64,000 nucleotides of DNA from Zongyangia hominis. Lineage in GTDB: Bacteria; Bacillota; Clostridia; Oscillospirales; Ruminococcaceae. Where the stretch lies: NCBI RefSeq assembly GCF_014385095.1, contig NZ_JACRTC010000001.1, positions 496,001-560,000 of the forward strand, given 5' to 3'. The notes beneath the pieces are model-generated. The model saw only the letters and a program-made list of their open reading frames with translations, ran no database searches and had not been told where the DNA came from. The position numbers were made by a program, and so were the translations under genes. Below are positions 17,600 through 27,334 of the stretch, piece by piece. Positions within the stretch are counted from its first letter, which is position 1. Every line of letters starts with the position of its first letter.

Positions 17600-17758
17600 T
17601 TATTCCGCTTCGAACATATCTTTACCAACGCCGCAAAGAGGACAGACAAAATCGTCGGGAACGTCTTCCCATTTGGTTCCAGGCGCAATGCCCGCATCGG
17701 GATCGCCTTGCTCCTCGTCATAAACGTAGCCGCAGACAGTGCATACATATTTTGCCAT
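17600..17758 (-). CDS. Rubredoxin
   Basis: 52-residue protein with both iron knuckles of a classical rubredoxin: [11 protein letters not shown] at the start and [11 protein letters not shown] near the end, with the usual [20 protein letters not shown] between. It holds one Fe(Cys)4 and passes single electrons, here presumably to the flavodiiron protein encoded next. The ATG has an AAGGGAGA ribosome site. A strong promoter lies upstream. Confidence 0.96.
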   Translation of the reverse strand: MAKYVCTVCGYVYDEEQGDPDAGIAPGTKWEDVPDDFVCPLCGVGKDMFEAE

Positions 17759-17804
17759 AAGAGAGTCTCCCTTCTCGTTTTGAGTTTGTGAATTTCTTAA
17801 CTAA

Positions 17805-17833
17805 ATTATACTGATTTAGTGTCGATTTGTAAA
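17805..17833 (-). promoter_or_regulatory. Promoter of rubredoxin-fprA
   Basis: Minus-strand TTTACA (17828-17833), 17-base spacer, TATAAT (17805-17810), about 40 bases before the rubredoxin start and just downstream of the uvrA stop. Confidence 0.75.
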
Positions 17834-17846
17834 GAGGTTTTCGCAA

Positions 17847-20669
17847 TTATTTGAGTATTTTTTTGAGGTATTGGCCGGTATAGGAGTTTTCGCACCGGAC
17901 CACTTCCTCGGGCGTTCCGCAGACCACCACTTCACCGCCCCGATCGCCTCCCTCCGGGCCCAGATCAATGATGTAGTCGGCTGTTTTGATGACATCCAAG
18001 TTGTGCTCGATGACCACTACCGTGTTGCCGGTGTCCACCAGCTTCTGGAGGACCTGAATGAGCTTTTTGACGTCGTCGGCGTGCAAGCCGGTGGTCGGTT
18101 CATCCAGGATATAGATGGTGCGGCCGGTGGGACGCCGGGAAAGCTCGGTGGCGAGCTTGACCCGCTGGGCCTCGCCGCCGGAGAGGGTCGTGGCGGGCTG
18201 GCCGATCTTGACATAGCCCAGACCCACGTCGTAGAGGGTTTGGAGCTTCCGGCTGATCTTCTGATGGTTGGCGAAGAAGGCGAGCCCCTCCTCCACCGTC
18301 ATTTCCAGCACGTCGTAGATGGTTTTCCCCTTATATTTTATCTCCAAAGTCTCCCGGTTATACCGTTTGCCCTTACAAACTTCGCAGGGCACGTAAATAT
18401 CGGGGAGAAAATGCATTTCAATTTTGATGATGCCGTCACCCTCGCAGGCCTCGCAGCGTCCGCCCTTGATATTGAAGGAGAAACGCCCGGAATTGTAGCC
18501 CCGCATCTTGGCCTCCGCCGTCTGGGCAAACACATCCCGGATGTCGGTGAAGACGCCGGTGTAGGTGGCGGGATTGGAGCGGGGCGTGCGGCCGATGGGA
18601 GACTGGTTGATATCGATGACCTTGTCTAAGAGCTCCACACCCACCATTTCGCCGTGTTTTCCCGCCTTGGTCCGCGCGCCGTTGAGGTCGTGTGCCAACT
18701 TCTTATAGAGAATTTCGTTGATGAGGGAGCTCTTACCCGAGCCGGACACGCCGGTGACGGCGGTAAAAACGCCCAACGGGATCTTGACATCAATATTTTT
18801 GAGGTTATTTTCCTCCGCGCCACGAATCTCCAAGAATCGCCCGTCTCCGGAACGGCGCTTTTCAGGGATGGGAATCTTCTTTTTGCCGCTGAGATACTGC
18901 CCGGTGATGGAGGCGTCACATTTTTTCATGTCCTCCACCGTGCCGGCAAAGACCACCTCGCCGCCGTGGAGTCCCGCGCCGGGGCCGATGTCCACAATGT
19001 AGTCAGCGGCCAGCATGGTTTCGTCGTCGTGCTCCACCACGATCAGAGTGTTGCCCAGATCCCGCAGCCGTTTGAGGGTGGCGATGAGCTTGTCGTTATC
19101 CCGCTGATGCAGCCCGATACTGGGCTCATCCAGGATGTAGAGGACGCCCACCAAATAGGAACCGATCTGGGTGGCCAGCCGGATGCGCTGGCTCTCGCCG
19201 CCCGACAAGGTGCTGGCCGACCGGGATAAGGTCAGATATTCGAGCCCCACGCTCTGCAAAAAGCCCAAGCGCTCGGTAACCTCTTTCAGGACCCGGTCGG
19301 CAATCATGTGCTCGCGCTGGCTGAGGTCCAGGTTTTCAATGAAGTTGAGGGCGTCCACCACCGACATTTTGGAAAACTCGCTGATGTTGATGCCGCCCAC
19401 CGTGACGGCCAGCACCTCTTTTTTAAGCCTCTGGCCGTGGCATTCCGGGCACTCCACCGTGCTCATGTAGGAAGAGATTTCCTCCCGCATCCAGTCGCTG
19501 TTGGTCTCCCGGAAGCGGCGCTCCAAGTTATTGACCACGCCCTCAAAATCGGTGAAATAGGTGCCGTGGGAGAGCTCGTTTTCCCGTGTCAGCTTGATCT
19601 TCTCCCCCTTGGTGCCATAGAGGAGGATGTCGATGACCTTTTTGGGCAGCTCACGCACCGGCGTGTCCAGAGAGAAGCCGTAGTGCTTGGCCAGCCCCTC
19701 AAAGTACATCTGGGCGATGCCGCCCTCGGCGTAGTACCAGCCGCTGACCTTGATAGCCCCCTGGCGGAGGGAGAGCTTCTTGTCCGGGATGACCATGTCC
19801 GGGTCCACCTCCAGGAAGGTGCCCAGGCCCGTACACTTCTCGCAGGCGCCAAAGGGGTTATTGAAGGAGAACATCCGGGGGGACAGTTCGTCGATGCTGA
19901 TGTTGTGCTCGGGGCAGGAATAGTTCTGGGAAAACATGATCTCTTCCCCGCCCACAACGTCGATGACCGCCAGCCCGCCGGTGAGTCCCACCGCCGTCTC
20001 AATGGAGTCGGCCAGCCGGGAGCGGACGCCGTCCTTGATGACCAGGCGGTCCACGATGACCTCGATGGTGTGCTTCTTATTCTTTTCCAGTGTGATCTCC
20101 TCGGAGAGATCGTAAAGATTGCCGTCGACCCGCACCCGGACATAGCCGCTTCTGCGGGCGGCCTCAAATTCCTTCTGATGGGTGCCCTTTCTCGCGCGGA
20201 CGACCGGGGCCATGATCTGCACCCGGGTGTTTTCCGGCAGTTCCAGCACCCGGTCCACAATCTGGTCCACCGTCTGCTGCTTGATCTCCCTGCCGCAGAC
20301 CGGGCAGTGAGGGATGCCGATGCGGGCATAGAGCAGACGGAGATAGTCGTAAATTTCGGTGACCGTTCCCACGGTGGAACGGGGGTTTTTGGACGTGGTC
20401 TTCTGGTCGATGGAGATGGCCGGAGAAAGCCCCTCGATGTAATCCACATCCGGCTTTTCCATCTGGCCCAAAAACTGACGGGCGTAGGAGGAGAGGCTCT
20501 CCACATACCGCCGCTGTCCGTCCGCGTAAATGGTATCGAAAGCAAGCGAGGATTTTCCCGAGCCGGACAGGCCTGTGAAAACCACCAGCTTGTCCCGTGG
20601 AATTTCCAAATCCACATTCTTTAGATTGTGTTCTCTTGCCCCTTTGATGACGATTTTATCTCTTGCCAA
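17847..20669 (-). CDS. uvrA: Excinuclease ABC subunit A
   Basis: 940 residues, typical length. There are two ABC ATPase modules: Walker [10 protein letters not shown] at 31-39 and GVSGSGKSS near 640, signature [12 protein letters not shown] and [12 protein letters not shown]. Zinc-module cysteines appear in [15 protein letters not shown] and [16 protein letters not shown]. It scans DNA for bulky lesions and loads UvrB. It starts 17 bases after the uvrB stop, forming a uvrB-uvrA operon under the LexA-site promoter. Confidence 0.98.
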   Translation of the reverse strand: MARDKIVIKGAREHNLKNVDLEIPRDKLVVFTGLSGSGKSSLAFDTIYADGQRRYVESLSSYARQFLGQMEKPDVDYIEGLSPAISIDQKTTSKNPRSTVGTVTEIYDYLRLLYARIGIPHCPVCGREIKQQTVDQIVDRVLELPENTRVQIMAPVVRARKGTHQKEFEAARRSGYVRVRVDGNLYDLSEEITLEKNKKHTIEVIVDRLVIKDGVRSRLADSIETAVGLTGGLAVIDVVGGEEIMFSQNYSCPEHNISIDELSPRMFSFNNPFGACEKCTGLGTFLEVDPDMVIPDKKLSLRQGAIKVSGWYYAEGGIAQMYFEGLAKHYGFSLDTPVRELPKKVIDILLYGTKGEKIKLTRENELSHGTYFTDFEGVVNNLERRFRETNSDWMREEISSYMSTVECPECHGQRLKKEVLAVTVGGINISEFSKMSVVDALNFIENLDLSQREHMIADRVLKEVTERLGFLQSVGLEYLTLSRSASTLSGGESQRIRLATQIGSYLVGVLYILDEPSIGLHQRDNDKLIATLKRLRDLGNTLIVVEHDDETMLAADYIVDIGPGAGLHGGEVVFAGTVEDMKKCDASITGQYLSGKKKIPIPEKRRSGDGRFLEIRGAEENNLKNIDVKIPLGVFTAVTGVSGSGKSSLINEILYKKLAHDLNGARTKAGKHGEMVGVELLDKVIDINQSPIGRTPRSNPATYTGVFTDIRDVFAQTAEAKMRGYNSGRFSFNIKGGRCEACEGDGIIKIEMHFLPDIYVPCEVCKGKRYNRETLEIKYKGKTIYDVLEMTVEEGLAFFANHQKISRKLQTLYDVGLGYVKIGQPATTLSGGEAQRVKLATELSRRPTGRTIYILDEPTTGLHADDVKKLIQVLQKLVDTGNTVVVIEHNLDVIKTADYIIDLGPEGGDRGGEVVVCGTPEEVVRCENSYTGQYLKKILK

Positions 20670-20686
20670 ATTCTTCCCTCCAGCCT

Positions 20687-22660
20687 CTAACCCTGTTCCC
20701 TGAGCTTATTGATCATATCGCGCAGATAGGCCGCGTGCTCAAATTCCAGAATTTTAGCGGCGTTTCTCATTTCCGCCGTATATTTCTTAATCAGCGCTTC
20801 CCGCTCCTCGCGGGAGAGCTTCTTGCCCTTCTTGTTTTTGACCTCTTCCTTCTTGGAGATTTCCAAAATCTCCCGGACGTCCTTTTTGATGGTCTGGGGC
20901 ACGATGCCGTGCTCCTCGTTGTATCGCGTCTGGATCTCCCGGCGGCGCTGGGTCTCCCGGATGGCCCGCTCCATGGAGCCGGTGACGCTGTCGGCATACA
21001 TGATGACCTGACCTCCGGCGTTGCGCGCCGCGCGGCCGATGGTCTGCACTAACGATGTTTCGCTGCGCAGGAATCCCTCCTTATCCGCGTCCAAAATGGC
21101 GACCAGGGAGACTTCGGGGATGTCCAATCCCTCGCGGAGGAGGTTGATGCCCACCAGCACGTCAAATTCGCCCAGACGCAAGTCACGGATGATCTCCATG
21201 CGCTCGATGGTGTCGATGTCGTGGTGCATATAGCGCACCCGCACCCCCATGTTTTCCATATAGGAGGTCAGATCCTCCGCCATTTTTTTGGTCAGGGTGG
21301 TGACCAGGACCCGCTCGCCCTTGGGGGTGCGCAGGTTAATTTCACTGAGCAGGTCGTCGATTTGTCCCTCCACCGGCTTGACGGTGACCACAGGGTCCAA
21401 AAGTCCGGTGGGACGGATGACCTGTTCCACGATCTGGGTACTGTGCTCCCGTTCCAGGTCGCCGGGGGTGGCGCTGACGTAGATGATCTGGTTGAGCTTG
21501 CCGTAAAACTCCTCGAAATTGAGGGGTCTGTTGTCCAGCGCCGAGGGAAGGCGGAAGCCAAACTCGATCAGGTTTTGCTTTCTCGCCCGGTCCCCGGCGA
21601 ACATGCCCCGCACCTGGGGCAGGGTCACGTGGGACTCATCCACAAAGAGGAGAAAGTCGTCGGGGAAATAGTCGAGGAGAGTAAACGGACAGCTCCCCGG
21701 CTCCCGTCCGGACAATACCCTGGAGTAGTTCTCGATGCCCTTGCAAAATCCGATTTCCTGGAGCATCTCGATGTCATAGCAGGTCCGCTCTTTAATTCTC
21801 TGGGCCTCGATGAGCTTGTCCTTGGACTTAAAGTAGGCCACCCGTTCCTCCATCTCCCGCTCGATGTCCACGAGGGCCCCTTTCATCTTGTCCTGGGGCA
21901 CAATATAGTGAGAGGCGGGATAGATGGCCACATGGGAGACCACGCTTTTGACTTGCCCGGTCAGAGGATTGATCTCGCTGATGCGGTCGATTTCATCGCC
22001 GAAAAACTCCACCCGGATGGCCGTCTCCCCCGAGTAGGCGGGGAAAATCTCCACCACATCGCCCCGGACGCGGAATTTATTGCGGACAAAGTTAATATCG
22101 TTGCGCTCATATTGTATTTCCACCAGCTTTTTGAGCAGGGAGTCCCGGTCTTTCTGCATCCCCTGACGCAGGGAGATAACCATGTTGCGGTAGTCAATGG
22201 GGTCGCCCAAGCTGTAAATGCAGGAAACCGAGGCGACGATGATCACATCCCGCCGCTCGGACAGAGACGAGGTGGCGGAATGGCGCAGTTTCTCAATCTC
22301 CTCATTGATGGCGCTGTCCTTTTCGATGTAAGTGTCGGTGGAGGCAATATAGGCTTCCGGCTGATAATAGTCATAATAGGAAACGAAGTATTCCACCGCG
22401 TTATTGGGGAAAAACTCCTTAAATTCAGAGCACAGCTGGGCTGCTAAGGTTTTATTGTGGGCCAGCACCAGTGTGGGCCGGTTCATCTGGGCGATGATAT
22501 TGGCCATGGTAAATGTCTTGCCGGAGCCTGTCACGCCCAGCAGGGTCTGTTCCCTGTCTCCCCGCTCAACGCCATTCACCAGCTGGGCGATGGCCTGGGG
22601 CTGGTCGCCCGTCGCCTGATAGGGGGAAACCAATTGAAATTTTTCCTGGTGCTCACTCAT
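20687..22660 (-). CDS. uvrB: Excinuclease ABC subunit B
   Basis: 657 residues. Helicase-like motor with Walker [11 protein letters not shown] near residue 40, beta-hairpin region [23 protein letters not shown], the DEAH-type box [11 protein letters not shown], and a C-terminal UVR motif ([30 protein letters not shown], here quoted in part only as [15 protein letters not shown]). Two ATGs lie at the start; ATG 22660 has GGAG at seven bases and was preferred to 22666. It leads the uvrBA operon, with a LexA box and tandem promoters upstream. Confidence 0.98.
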   Translation of the reverse strand: MSEHQEKFQLVSPYQATGDQPQAIAQLVNGVERGDREQTLLGVTGSGKTFTMANIIAQMNRPTLVLAHNKTLAAQLCSEFKEFFPNNAVEYFVSYYDYYQPEAYIASTDTYIEKDSAINEEIEKLRHSATSSLSERRDVIIVASVSCIYSLGDPIDYRNMVISLRQGMQKDRDSLLKKLVEIQYERNDINFVRNKFRVRGDVVEIFPAYSGETAIRVEFFGDEIDRISEINPLTGQVKSVVSHVAIYPASHYIVPQDKMKGALVDIEREMEERVAYFKSKDKLIEAQRIKERTCYDIEMLQEIGFCKGIENYSRVLSGREPGSCPFTLLDYFPDDFLLFVDESHVTLPQVRGMFAGDRARKQNLIEFGFRLPSALDNRPLNFEEFYGKLNQIIYVSATPGDLEREHSTQIVEQVIRPTGLLDPVVTVKPVEGQIDDLLSEINLRTPKGERVLVTTLTKKMAEDLTSYMENMGVRVRYMHHDIDTIERMEIIRDLRLGEFDVLVGINLLREGLDIPEVSLVAILDADKEGFLRSETSLVQTIGRAARNAGGQVIMYADSVTGSMERAIRETQRRREIQTRYNEEHGIVPQTIKKDVREILEISKKEEVKNKKGKKLSREEREALIKKYTAEMRNAAKILEFEHAAYLRDMINKLREQG

Positions 22661-22750
22661 ATTCATTCTCCAAAAGTAATCCGGTTCCGCATTCGTATTA
22701 TAACGTTATAATTGTTCCGATAACGCCGTCTTTATCAAATAGTTTCGTTA

Positions 22751-22762
22751 GAACGAATGTTC
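22751..22762. promoter_or_regulatory. LexA/DinR SOS box
   Basis: GAACGAATGTTC matches the Gram-positive SOS consensus GAAC-RNRY-GTTC at every constrained position. It lies about 10 bases downstream of the TTGACA/TAAAAT promoter on the minus strand, so LexA bound here should block uvrBA transcription. Confidence 0.8.
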
Positions 22763-22770
22763 TGAACCTC

Positions 22771-22835
22771 ATTTTACATCAGTCCATCCTCGATGTCAAC
22801 CGAATTATTATAGCATTTTTCGACATCTCTTTCAA
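22771..22835 (-). promoter_or_regulatory. Tandem promoters of uvrB-uvrA
   Basis: Promoter near the gene: TTGACA (22794-22799), 17-base spacer, TAAAAT (22771-22776). Second promoter further upstream: TTGAAA (22830-22835), 17-base spacer, TATAAT (22807-22812). The LexA box lies immediately downstream of the first, giving a leader of about 100 bases. Confidence 0.75.
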
Positions 22836-23113
22836 TTTTTTCTTTTACTTTTTAAACTTAATAAAAAAGAAAAGAAAGGGCAGTTTTCACCATTTTTTCG
22901 AGGATGAAGACGCCCGTCACCCAGTTTCCAACCGGTCCCAATACCCATGGTGCTCCCAGCTTTCATCATAAAAGGGCGTGCCAAATGGGATTTTTCTGAG
23001 TTTGCAGCCGCTGGTTAAAGACATGCGCTTCTTCCAACCTTCATGGCCTATGAGTGGCTTTTCCTACGATTTTACATAGGATGGTGGGAAGAAAAAAAGC
23101 ATGAAAGGAAGCG

Positions 23114-24595
23114 ATGCGAATGCAGGACAAGGAAGTAATTCCTGTTTTAAAGCGGTGTTTGGGCCTTAGGGAATCCATCACAATCACGACCGGAACCGTC
23201 ATCGGCGTGGGGCTCTTTACCGTGGGGGCCAATGTGGTGGGACTATTGGGACCCGCCGTCATCTTGGCCACTCTCACCGCCCTTTTGATCAGCGTCTATC
23301 CTGCGCTGCTCTATGCCGAGATGGGCGCCGCGCTCCCCTATTCCGGCGGTACCTATCAGTATGCCTCTTTAGGGCTGGGGCGTCCTTTCGGCATGCTGGC
23401 GGGCTGGTGTTTCATCATCTCCATGGTATCGGTGGCAAGCGGCGAAGCGCTGGCTTTCAGTTATTACATTAGGACCCTCTTGGAGGCGCTGGGGATTTAT
23501 CTCCCACTCAGCGACCGGTGGATCGCCTGTCTAGCGGTAGTGGGATTTCTCCTCTTAGCAGCCCGGGGCGTGGAGATGAGCGGACGGATGCAAAACGGGT
23601 TCCTCTTTTTCTTTTGGGGCGTGGCCGTGGTTTGGATTTTTTCCATGCTCCCCTCCATGCACTTTGGCGGGACGCTTGTGATTCCCAACCCCGCAAGCAT
23701 GACCCTCGCCGGGTTTCTGCCCTGTGTCGCCATGATCTGGTGGTGCTTTGCGGGATTTGAGACCTGCTGCGCCATGGGCGAGGAAATCCGCCACCCCCAG
23801 ATCAACCTGCCCCGCGCTTTGATTCTGGCGCCGTTTCTGGTCTTTGCTGTCAATGGGCTTTTCCAATGGGCCCTGCTGTGCATCGTGCCGCCCGCGTCCC
23901 TCGCCTCTTTGGCAAGCGCCGCCGCGCCCTACGCCGAGGGGATGAAGCTGGCGGGGGTCATCGGGTTCCCACTTATTCTCCTTTGCCTGGGCATTGCCTT
24001 CGGGGGCGACTTTTCCACCCTCAATGCCAGTGTTTCCGCGCCCGCCCGCTACCTGTATTCCATGGCCAAGGACGGCGCGCTCCCCAAATTCCTCGGGAAG
24101 CTCCACCCCCGTTTTCAGACGCCCATCCCGGCTATCCTGGTGCTGGGCGGCTGTATGCTGCTCTTAATCTCCACCAATTCCTTATCCATTATCGCCTCCC
24201 TCTCCCTCTTTGCCACACTGCTGTATTACGTCATCGGCATAGCGGCCGCTTGTGGGCTACGCATCAAGAATCCGCAGCTTGACCGCCCCTACCGTGCGCC
24301 GCTCCTTTGGCTGGGAGCGCCGGTCAGTGTGTTGATCTATCTGCTCCTGATGACCCAACTCGACCCCACGGCTATCGTCGCCGGTGTGATCTGGTGTCTA
24401 GTGGGGCTTATTCTCTTCGCCGTCTGCCGCCGCAAATACAAAAAGAGGGAAACACAGCCAACGCTTCCTCCTCTGCCCCCGCCCCCTTCCGCGGAAACAA
24501 AGCGGAAAATGGACCGGGAATATCATATCTGGTGCGTTGTGGTGGCCGCCGCCGCTTTGGTGGTCCTGGGGCTGCACCTGGCGTTTTTGCTCTAA
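23114..24595 (+). CDS. APC-superfamily amino-acid permease
   Basis: 493 residues with 12 or more predicted membrane helices. The first helix has the APC substrate-binding loop TITTGTVIGVGLF. Helix 3 region (YAEMGAALPYSGGTYQYA) and the helix-6 region (WWCFAGFETCCAMGEE) are also typical. A proline-rich cytoplasmic stretch (about 452-468) precedes a last C-terminal helix. The substrate cannot be assigned. ATG 23114 has AAGGA four bases upstream; ATG 23120 is an alternative. It is followed by a hairpin and a MATE gene on the same strand. Confidence 0.88.
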   Translation: MRMQDKEVIPVLKRCLGLRESITITTGTVIGVGLFTVGANVVGLLGPAVILATLTALLISVYPALLYAEMGAALPYSGGTYQYASLGLGRPFGMLAGWCFIISMVSVASGEALAFSYYIRTLLEALGIYLPLSDRWIACLAVVGFLLLAARGVEMSGRMQNGFLFFFWGVAVVWIFSMLPSMHFGGTLVIPNPASMTLAGFLPCVAMIWWCFAGFETCCAMGEEIRHPQINLPRALILAPFLVFAVNGLFQWALLCIVPPASLASLASAAAPYAEGMKLAGVIGFPLILLCLGIAFGGDFSTLNASVSAPARYLYSMAKDGALPKFLGKLHPRFQTPIPAILVLGGCMLLLISTNSLSIIASLSLFATLLYYVIGIAAACGLRIKNPQLDRPYRAPLLWLGAPVSVLIYLLLMTQLDPTAIVAGVIWCLVGLILFAVCRRKYKKRETQPTLPPLPPPPSAETKRKMDREYHIWCVVVAAAALVVLGLHLAFLL

Positions 24596-24620
24596 CATAA
24601 CGGCAATCCCTGATGCATAA

Positions 24621-24661
24621 TTATGAAACAGACAGGCCAAGCCGGCCTGTCTGTTTCATAA
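24621..24661. terminator. 18-bp perfect hairpin, permease/MATE
   Basis: TTATGAAACAGACAGGCC pairs perfectly with 24644-24661 across a five-base loop, 26 bases after the permease stop and 18 bases before the MATE start. The descending arm ends TTTCATAA rather than a U-run, so termination may be partial. Confidence 0.6.
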
Positions 24662-24678
24662 TGGATGGAGGGCGAGCC

Positions 24679-26055
24679 ATGGCCAATCATAAGCTGCTGA
24701 CGGAAGGGAGCCCCTTCTCAACTTTACTGCGTTTCTCCCTGCCTTTTTTGTTATCGAATATTTTGCAGGCGTGTTACGGCGCGTCGGACCTCTTCATGGT
24801 CGGACATTTCTCCGACTCCATCGGCGTCTCCGCCGTGGCTACCGGCGGACAAGTGATGCAGACCATCACCGGTCTTTCCATCGGGCTCACCGCCGGCGGC
24901 ACGGTGCTCATCGGCCGCTATTTCGGCGCGAAAGAGCGGCAAAATATCGCCCATGCCATCAAGACCATGGTCATCGTCTTTACCCTCATTTCCTTAGCGC
25001 TCACCGCCGGTACCATCCTGCTGCTGGGCCCCATCTGCTCTATGATGCAGGTCCCCGCCGAGGCGGTGGAGACCACCCGGCAGTATCTGTTGATCTGCGC
25101 CAGCGGGATTTTGTTCATTGTAGGCTACAACGTGGTCAGCGGTATCCTTCGTGGGCTCGGAGATTCGAGGACCCCGCTCATTCTCATCACCGTGGCCTGT
25201 ATCATCAACGTGTCCACCGATCTGCTGTTTGTCGGCGTCATGCGTTGGGGCGCGCCAGGCGCCGCCATTTCCACCGTCCTCGCCCAAATCATCAGTCTAG
25301 TGCTCGCCGTCTTCTACCTGGCCTTCAAGGGCTTTCTACAAAAATACCGGCGTAGCGGGCCGCGATTCCGACTCTATGCGGCCAAGGGCGTCCTGTCGGC
25401 AGGACTTCCCATCGCGTTGCAGGAGGGCCTTGTCAATATCTCCTTTTTAGTCATCACCGCTATGATCAATAGCCTGGGTCTCATCGCCTCCGCTTCGGTG
25501 GGCGTGGTGGAAAAGCTGATCGTCTTCAGCATGCTGCCCACCACCGCCTTTTCCGCGGCCCTTTCCGCCATGACCGCCCAGCACCACGGGGCGGGGCTGA
25601 TGGAACGGGCCAGGCGTTGCCTTTGGATTGCCATCGGCCTATCCTTAATCTTCGGCCTGGCCTGTCTAGGGCTTTCCCAGTGGGACGCTCCCGCTCTGGT
25701 GGGACTCTTCACCGTCGATGCCCAGGTCATCGCCCAGGGCGCGCTATACCTGCGCTCTTACAGCTTAGACTGTGTGCTGGTCTGCTTTGTCTTTTGCATG
25801 AACGCGTTTCTCAGCGGCAGCGGCCATTCCTTCTTCCCACTGGTCCATAGCTTGGCCACCACCTTTTTGGTGCGCATCCCCGCCTCCTATTTTCTCATCC
25901 ATGCCAAGCATCCGTCCATGTTCCACATCGGCTTTGCCGCGCCCGCCGCTTCCTTCCTCTCCATGCTTCTGTGCCAGTGGTATATTTCCAAGCATTATCC
26001 AGAACCTCGAAAGGCCGGGAAACACGGCATGTCTCTCTCCGCTCTGTCGTCCTGA
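24679..26055 (+). CDS. MATE-family efflux transporter 1
   Basis: 458 residues, 12 predicted helices in two homologous halves, typical of MATE exporters that use Na+ or H+ to expel drugs or metabolites. Signatures are LSNILQACYGASDLFMVGHF at the start and GILRGLGDSRTPL in the first half. The frame is open upstream, but ATG 24679 (MANHKLLTEGSPF) has GGAGGG and matches MATE N-termini. It converges with the next minus-strand gene, only six bases between stops. The substrate is unknown. Confidence 0.9.
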   Translation: MANHKLLTEGSPFSTLLRFSLPFLLSNILQACYGASDLFMVGHFSDSIGVSAVATGGQVMQTITGLSIGLTAGGTVLIGRYFGAKERQNIAHAIKTMVIVFTLISLALTAGTILLLGPICSMMQVPAEAVETTRQYLLICASGILFIVGYNVVSGILRGLGDSRTPLILITVACIINVSTDLLFVGVMRWGAPGAAISTVLAQIISLVLAVFYLAFKGFLQKYRRSGPRFRLYAAKGVLSAGLPIALQEGLVNISFLVITAMINSLGLIASASVGVVEKLIVFSMLPTTAFSAALSAMTAQHHGAGLMERARRCLWIAIGLSLIFGLACLGLSQWDAPALVGLFTVDAQVIAQGALYLRSYSLDCVLVCFVFCMNAFLSGSGHSFFPLVHSLATTFLVRIPASYFLIHAKHPSMFHIGFAAPAASFLSMLLCQWYISKHYPEPRKAGKHGMSLSALSS

Positions 26056-26061
26056 TATTCC

Positions 26062-26997
26062 CTATTTCCCGGGCAGCAGGGTGCGAAGCTCCACCGCCGC
26101 CTCCAAAAAGGTGCGGTTGGTATGAGGGTCCCCCAAGCTCTCAATGGCCTGCATGAGGCGCAGCGCCTTTTTCCTCGTGCGCTTGCCATGGGAGAGATAG
26201 TCGTGAAAGTTGGGCAAGAGCCGGGAAAAATCACTGCGGTATTCTCCCCGTACTTCCACCGCCCCAGAGAGATGGACGATCAGCGTCTCCAGAGCGGGAA
26301 GATCCCGGTAGAGCGATTCGACTTTGTGCCCCAGCCGCACCTTTTCCATGGAGGCGATGGTGATGTCGAAGATGAGGAAGGTGAGCATTGCTTCCAACAG
26401 CGGCGGAAGCAGCCCGTCGGACAAAAACTGGTTGACCGTCGAGGAGCCAAAGAGGCAGACCGATGCCAGCTTGCCGGAGAGCTTGATGCAGGTCGCCAGA
26501 ATGCACAGGGCGCCCATCGCAAAATAAAGGGCGGGGCGGCAGCGCATCAGAAGGTGCAGAAACACCACCCACATCAAAAACAACAGATAGCGGCAGGCAT
26601 AAATCAATCCGTCCTGCACACCAGCCAGACGCTCATAAAAGGAAAAGAGCTCTGAAAGGCTGGTTCCCATTTGGCGAAGATGCGCCAAATAGATAGGGTT
26701 ACCGGCAAGATGGTGGGCGATTTCCCACTGTTCCCGGCTGATTTGTCCCGCTCGGCCGATCAGGTCCTTTTCCAGGGATATGCCGGTCAGCGTTTGTGGT
26801 ACCCCGGTCTGGCGGAGCACTTCCTCCGAAAAATAGACGTCTCCGGAAAACTTTCCGCCGGAGGCGTACTGGTAAAGAAGCGACGGGTGCTCCCGCTGCA
26901 TCCATTGGCAAAAGCCGGAACCCCACAAACGAGAAAGAAATATGACCAGAAAAAACGCGGCGATAGCGGCCGCTGCCTTCCCCATCGTTTTCCACAA
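26062..26997 (-). CDS. Unrecognised membrane protein
   Basis: 311 residues, no family recognised. One N-terminal membrane segment (about 8-25) is followed by an extracytoplasmic stretch of about 100 residues. Three more hydrophobic segments (about 131-151, 156-175, 195-216) and a basic helical cytoplasmic tail (220-311, rich in Arg/Lys/Leu) complete it. The start is a TTG with AGGTGA at good spacing; ATG 26985 is an alternative. It is isolated by two strong terminators upstream and converges with the MATE gene, so it is probably monocistronic. Confidence 0.65.
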   Translation of the reverse strand: MWKTMGKAAAAIAAFFLVIFLSRLWGSGFCQWMQREHPSLLYQYASGGKFSGDVYFSEEVLRQTGVPQTLTGISLEKDLIGRAGQISREQWEIAHHLAGNPIYLAHLRQMGTSLSELFSFYERLAGVQDGLIYACRYLLFLMWVVFLHLLMRCRPALYFAMGALCILATCIKLSGKLASVCLFGSSTVNQFLSDGLLPPLLEAMLTFLIFDITIASMEKVRLGHKVESLYRDLPALETLIVHLSGAVEVRGEYRSDFSRLLPNFHDYLSHGKRTRKKALRLMQAIESLGDPHTNRTFLEAAVELRTLLPGK

Positions 26998-27082
26998 ATT
27001 ACTTCACCTGCACTCTCTTTGCCCATTCCTTCCTAGTATTTTTCTTTTGCCCGTGAATAAACATGCCTGCTTGTCCCAAAGC

Positions 27083-27112
27083 AAAAAGCATGGGAATTTT
27101 CCCATGCTTTTT
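27083..27112. terminator. Bidirectional terminator
   Basis: AAAAAGCATGGG and its complement around a six-base loop, with T-runs on both strands. It lies upstream of the 26062-26997 gene. Confidence 0.8.
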
Positions 27113-27174
27113 TAGTTTTGCTTTAAAAATTAATGCGTAGAGCATTCGCGCCAAGCGCTTTGCCCTCCATGCGC

Positions 27175-27202
27175 AAAAATAGCCGCTACTGCGGCTATTT
27201 TT
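27175..27202. terminator. Terminator of MATE 2 transcript
   Basis: AAAAATAGCCGC and its complement around TACT, with T-runs on both strands. The TAG of the small reading frame at 27195 lies in its stem. Confidence 0.85.
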
Positions 27203-27318
27203 TTATTAAGTAAGGGAAAACATCCACGACATAGTCCCCCATAAAGGAATCTTTTTCCTTCGATTTGCGGTCCGCGGCGATTTCGCTGTCAGCCGGTTTT
27301 GTCGGCAATCTTTTTCAT
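27195..27318 (-). pseudogene. Possible small gene with frame break
   Basis: Seventeen bases after the MATE 2 stop, an ATG (27318) with AGGA ten bases upstream reads nine codons and stops. Removing one A from the AAAA run (plus-strand T run at 27297-27300) joins it to a frame coding about 30 charged then aromatic residues, ending DYVVDVFPYLIKK at a TAG in the terminator stem. Without the correction a TTG at 27308 gives 37 residues. No family recognised. It could be a small membrane-associated partner, a broken gene, or chance. Confidence 0.25.
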
Positions 27319-27334
27319 CCGCTATCGTTCCTAT

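Larger units (their letters stand above)
22661..23113. other. Intergenic region uvrB / permease
   Basis: 453 bases between divergent genes. The left half (22661-22840) holds the uvrB leader, LexA box and two minus-strand promoters. The right half (22840-23113) has an A/T-rich tract near 22830-22880 and no recognisable gene, RNA or plus-strand promoter with a good -10. The permease promoter could not be located. Confidence 0.5.

Noticed and set aside
17542..17748. 68-codon minus-strand frame over the rubredoxin gene
   Set aside because: A different frame of the same strand; the 52-codon rubredoxin with both CxxC knuckles is clearly the coding frame.
19308..20624. 438-codon plus-strand frame opposite uvrA
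   Set aside because: Antisense shadow; uvrA Walker and signature motifs are intact across the region. Similar long shadows face mutS, miaB, the GH13 gene, uvrB and the activase.
23041..23100. CCTA...TAGG dyad before the APC permease as an operator
   Set aside because: Only four matched bases per arm and no promoter nearby; too weak to support.
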